Assembly (NCBI GenBank): GCA_020883125.1
Contig: JAHREW010000017.1
Location: 56,712 to 120,711, forward strand
DNA from: Microcoleus sp. CAWBG506
GTDB lineage: Bacteria > Cyanobacteriota > Cyanobacteriia > Cyanobacteriales > Microcoleaceae
Reading direction: 5' to 3'
DNA: 64,000 bases
Part shown: positions 61,320 through 64,000 of the stretch, piece by piece
How positions within the stretch are numbered: the stretch's first letter is position 1
Layout of the letters: every line of letters begins with the position of its first letter
The notes under the pieces: generated by a model
What the model was told of the DNA's origin: nothing
Databases searched by the model: none
The model's input: only the letters and a program-made list of their open reading frames with translations
Position numbers and translations under genes: made by a program

Positions 61320-62282
61320 ATGATAGAAATAGATACCAAACAAATATACATAGTTGAAAATACAGGGGAACTTAATCAAAATAATGTTAATTCGCGATTG
61401 GATATTTGGCTGGCCAACCAAATCCCAGATTTATCCCGATCGCGCATCCAAAGCCTCATATCACAAGGTAACGTCAAAGTCAATGATGAAACTTGCACAG
61501 CGAAAAAAATCTTAGTAAAAACGGGCGATCGCATCCAGATTACCCTCCCCGATACCCAGCCCACTTCCTTACAACCCGAATCAATTCCCCTCGATATTCT
61601 CTACGAAGACGACAGCTTAATTATCATCAACAAACCAGCCGGATTAGTCGTCCATCCCGCCGCCGGACATCCAGATGGCACCTTAGTAAATGCCCTACTA
61701 GCCCACTGTCCCCTAGCAGCGATCGGTGGAGTTCAAAGGCCTGGAATTGTGCACAGATTGGACAAAGATACCACAGGGGCGATCGCGATCGCCAAAACCG
61801 ACATCGCCCACCAACACCTACAAGCCCAACTCAAAACCAAAACCGCCCGCCGCGAATATCTAGGCATAGTTTATGGCATTCCTAACGCCCAAACAGGTAC
61901 GATCGACTTACCAATCGGTCGGCATCCCACAGACCGCAAAAAAATGGGCGTAGTACCCGTAGAAAAAGGCGGTCGCCCTGCAATCACTCACTGGCAAATC
62001 AAAGAAAGAATTGGTAACTATAGTCTAATTCACTATCAATTAGAAACAGGTCGCACCCATCAAATTCGCGTCCATACAGCCGAAATCAAACATCCGATAA
62101 TCGGCGATCCGATGTACAGTTCCAACCGTTCTATAGGGGTGAATTTAACCGGACAAGCCCTCCACGCATGGCGGCTGCAATTGCAACATCCCATCTCAGG
62201 AGAACTAATTGAGGCGATCGCACCTTTACCGGACCAATTCAATACTCTACTCAGAATACTGCGACTGCGAGCTCAGACTTGA
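61320..62282 (+). CDS. rluD: RluD-family 23S rRNA pseudouridine synthase
   Basis: This 320-residue protein has an N-terminal S4 RNA-binding domain (RLDIWLANQIPDLSRSRIQS, LISQGNVKVNDE) and a pseudouridine synthase domain with the catalytic Asp in RPGIVHRLDKDTTG, then ARREYLGIVYG and LETGRTHQIRVHTAEIKHPI. The RluC/RluD family modifies 23S rRNA in helix 69 or related sites. The length and start are normal for the family. RluD is the likelier member, but RluC-like activity cannot be excluded. Confidence 0.92.
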   Translation: MIEIDTKQIYIVENTGELNQNNVNSRLDIWLANQIPDLSRSRIQSLISQGNVKVNDETCTAKKILVKTGDRIQITLPDTQPTSLQPESIPLDILYEDDSLIIINKPAGLVVHPAAGHPDGTLVNALLAHCPLAAIGGVQRPGIVHRLDKDTTGAIAIAKTDIAHQHLQAQLKTKTARREYLGIVYGIPNAQTGTIDLPIGRHPTDRKKMGVVPVEKGGRPAITHWQIKERIGNYSLIHYQLETGRTHQIRVHTAEIKHPIIGDPMYSSNRSIGVNLTGQALHAWRLQLQHPISGELIEAIAPLPDQFNTLLRILRLRAQT

Positions 62283-62327
62283 TATATAGCAATCCTCGCA
62301 TCATATCAAATCCGGTAGCATCTGAAT

Positions 62328-62386
62328 TATTCATCTCTCTATTCTCGGACTCTGTGTCAAGAGTGTTCTCTGCGGTTAAATCACCT
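62328..62386 (-). repeat. ACCACAGAGGACACAGAG repeat, copy 5 (inverted, diverged)
   Basis: CTCTCTATTCTCGGACTCTG and GTTCTCTGCGGTTAAATCAC are the complement form of the family also seen at 19426, 48472, 52746 and 59066. Confidence 0.55.
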
Positions 62387-62527
62387 GACGATGTAGCCGG
62401 AAACGATATCATTTGTGAATTTCTTACTCCCGGACCTTAATAAGGTCCGGGTTGGGGTGGGGTAAAATTATTTACGACTCCTGCAAGGATTGATATAGCA
62501 GATGTTAATCCTATCAAATCCCCTCTA

Positions 62528-63292
62528 TTACCAAGGGTTGCCAATCAGGGTAAAAGCAGCCCAATAATAAGGATGAGAAAGCAGTCGATCGCCCCGCATA
62601 GCAATGTCGGGCGGCAAAGCGATCGCTTCATTATGGGCGATCGCCCGCAACATCCCATCTTGAATCCGCACCCGCCCCCGCAACATCTCCAATTGCGCCC
62701 GTCGCAAAGCATCAGCTTTCGTAATCAAATTACCCCCACTTCTGGGTAGCCGCAACTGTCGATAAAACTCCGTCATCAGCCCCAAAGTCCCATCATCGCT
62801 GACTTCCCACAAACTCGCCACCGCCGATTTAGCACCACTAGCCACCGCCAAACCGGCAAATCCCAACTCCGCCTCTTCATCGCCCAAAGCCGTACTACAG
62901 GCGCTCAAAACTAACAAATTTACGGCAGGTTCATTATTCCCACCACTCCCTGCGTTACCGCTTTGAGCGTTGATGAAACCCAATTGAATATTACCGGAGA
63001 CGATCGTACTTGCGCCATTTACCCCCACTGTTGTGCCGCCTGTGAGCACCAATTGACCTTCTGCATTAGTCGTTAAACCTGTGGCTGACATGACACCTGG
63101 CCCTGTCAGCAACTGTGGCAAAGCCACCGGGGCGATCGGGTTATTTTCTGACTCTAAAGCCGGACTAATTTCTAAACTTAATAAATTGCCTGCTTGACTA
63201 ATCCGAACAGCATTGCTTCCAGGCACAGCCGCCACAGTAATTTGACCACCAGGAGCCGATAATTTTCCTGTATTAATCACCATATTGGTCAT
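62528..63292 (-). pseudogene. Remnant of a haemagglutinin-CHAT protein
   Basis: The frame begins with about 120 residues of Gly/Val/Thr-rich beta-helix-like sequence (LSAPGGQITVAAVPGSNAVR; NAEGQLVLTGGTTVGVNG) typical of filamentous-haemagglutinin-type two-partner secretion proteins. It then passes directly into the C-terminal half of a CHAT domain with the catalytic Cys region NLLVLSACSTALGDEEAELG, AGLAVASGAKSAVASLWEVS and SHPYYWAAFTLIGNPW. The catalytic His half and most of the large protein are missing, and there is no signal peptide. An internal deletion joining both ends of a large haemagglutinin-CHAT gene explains this. It could still be translated, but activity is unlikely. Confidence 0.75.
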
Positions 63293-63351
63293 TCGATTTG
63301 AGATTTTAAATTGGGAATTTTAGATGTGAAATTGAACAGTCCGGTCAGCAT

Positions 63352-63474
63352 TGGGTGCATCTCATTTTTGCAAATATATTCGTAGGGGCGAAGCATGACC
63401 TCCGTAAATCTCTGGCGATTGCTAATAAATTGTCTGCGGTCATGCTTCGCCTATGCGAAATTGAGATGCACCCT
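63352..63474 (-). repeat. GGCGAAGCATGACC palindromic element, inverted relative of 26469-26575
   Basis: The outer arms TGGGTGCATCTCATTTTTGC and AAATTGAGATGCACCC are inverted repeats, and inside them TAGGGGCGAAGCATGACC and GGTCATGCTTCGCCTA pair. The whole is similar to 26469-26575 read on the other strand. It has the appearance of a second MITE-like family of about 120 bp. Confidence 0.7.
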
Positions 63475-63667
63475 CCGCATAAAACTCAAATTCCAATTCC
63501 CCCATTCCCCATTCCCCATTCCCCATTCTATAAAGTTAGTGTCTTGACAAACTGCCCCCTAAGTCATAGAATCAAAAAAAACTTTGATCGATTCCCCAAA
63601 ACCACATAAAAATCTGGATTTTGTGATGAATTTTAAAAAAGACTATTTCTTATTTGAGAGACCAACC

Positions 63668-63871
63668 ATGTCAACCATACAAACTCAAGATTCCCCATTT
63701 TTAACAGAAGAAATAGTCGATCAAATATTTGCGGACGGGGAACTGACTCGTGCTCACAGACAGCAGATTAAGTTAATGCTTTTAGATGAATCCATCGACG
63801 AACATCAATTAATCCTCATCGAAAGAGTGATGGCCGGCGTAGTCCAAGGACTGCTTGATGTACTTTATTAA
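63668..63871 (+). CDS. Small conserved hypothetical protein
   Basis: From ATG 63668 the protein has 67 residues (MSTIQTQDSPFLTEEIVDQI, ADGELTRAHRQQIKLMLLDE, LILIERVMAGVVQGLL), all helical. It resembles short conserved cyanobacterial proteins of unknown function. In-frame ATG 63626 would add 14 residues. After its stop codon the last 129 bp of the window hold no visible gene. Confidence 0.65.
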   Translation: MSTIQTQDSPFLTEEIVDQIFADGELTRAHRQQIKLMLLDESIDEHQLILIERVMAGVVQGLLDVLY

Positions 63872-64000
63872 TTAATATACAGCGGTTCCCGCTGTTATGA
63901 GGTACAGTAACAACAATAAGCAAACCAATTTCTTAGATGTTGAGGATTGATTAAGTTGAGAGCAACTGCAATTATTTGATCAATCATGGACGTGGTAGTT

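Overview
The window comes from a filamentous cyanobacterium, probably an Oscillatoriales member (Microcoleus/Oscillatoria type; this placement is inference). The evidence is photosystem and NDH-1 genes, phytochrome-type sensors, cyanobacteria-only families (CCB1, DUF751, DUF3155, DUF4346, Psb32), frequent HIP1-type GCGATCGC octamers, and intergenic regions full of short palindromic and heptameric repeats. No rRNA, tRNA or CRISPR array was recognised.

Layout. Positions 1-4572 hold a minus-strand signalling unit of vWA protein, PP2C-type phosphatase and membrane-anchored kinase, the arrangement known as the TerY-P triad, followed by a ribbon-helix-helix protein; a small HTH gene is divergent from it. 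Positions 5600-8280 hold a truncated ferrochelatase-like gene with a histidine-rich tail, a TPM-domain protein and cobH. Positions 8282-13300 are a minus-strand cluster with a TPR-CHAT (caspase-like) gene frameshifted at a homopolymer, a small gene with an in-frame stop, and a two-TM protein. Positions 13300-15200 are repeat-rich, with a hicB-like gene broken by two insertions and an XRE regulator beside a five-copy operator-like array. Core photosynthesis genes follow: ndhC-ndhK-ndhJ on minus and, divergently, rubA-ycf48-psbE-psbF-psbL-psbJ on plus, ending at a clear terminator.

After a porin gene, 21.9-32.9 kb is a sensory island: ComFB, a receiver protein, a full PAS-GAF-PHY phytochrome kinase, a multi-receiver OmpR/Hpt regulator, a CBS/MCP-like protein and a hybrid kinase with a cyanobacteriochrome-like GAF domain. 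Mostly housekeeping genes follow (nanE-like, mrdA, Dam-type methylase beside a PD-(D/E)XK nuclease, PadR, CCB1, a Hik2-like kinase, lysC), then a secreted FG-GAP/RTX protein, a C5-cytosine methylase, Psb32, FtsH, an M23 peptidase, RecQ, RluD and a CHAT remnant.

The most striking feature is a set of non-autonomous palindromic elements. One 124-bp element occurs five times (three copies identical, two with one mismatch) and is always flanked by TA. Three copies lie inside genes: a HAD phosphatase, an NADPH-dependent FMN reductase and hicB. Removing the element plus one TA restores the reading frame exactly in the first two. A second TA-flanked element of 148 bp lies in the same hicB. The net insertions (126 and 150 bp) are multiples of three, and each element has an open frame across it, so they could behave like the protein-invading palindromic elements of Rickettsia. 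Other short repeats sit in frame inside the CHAT gene.
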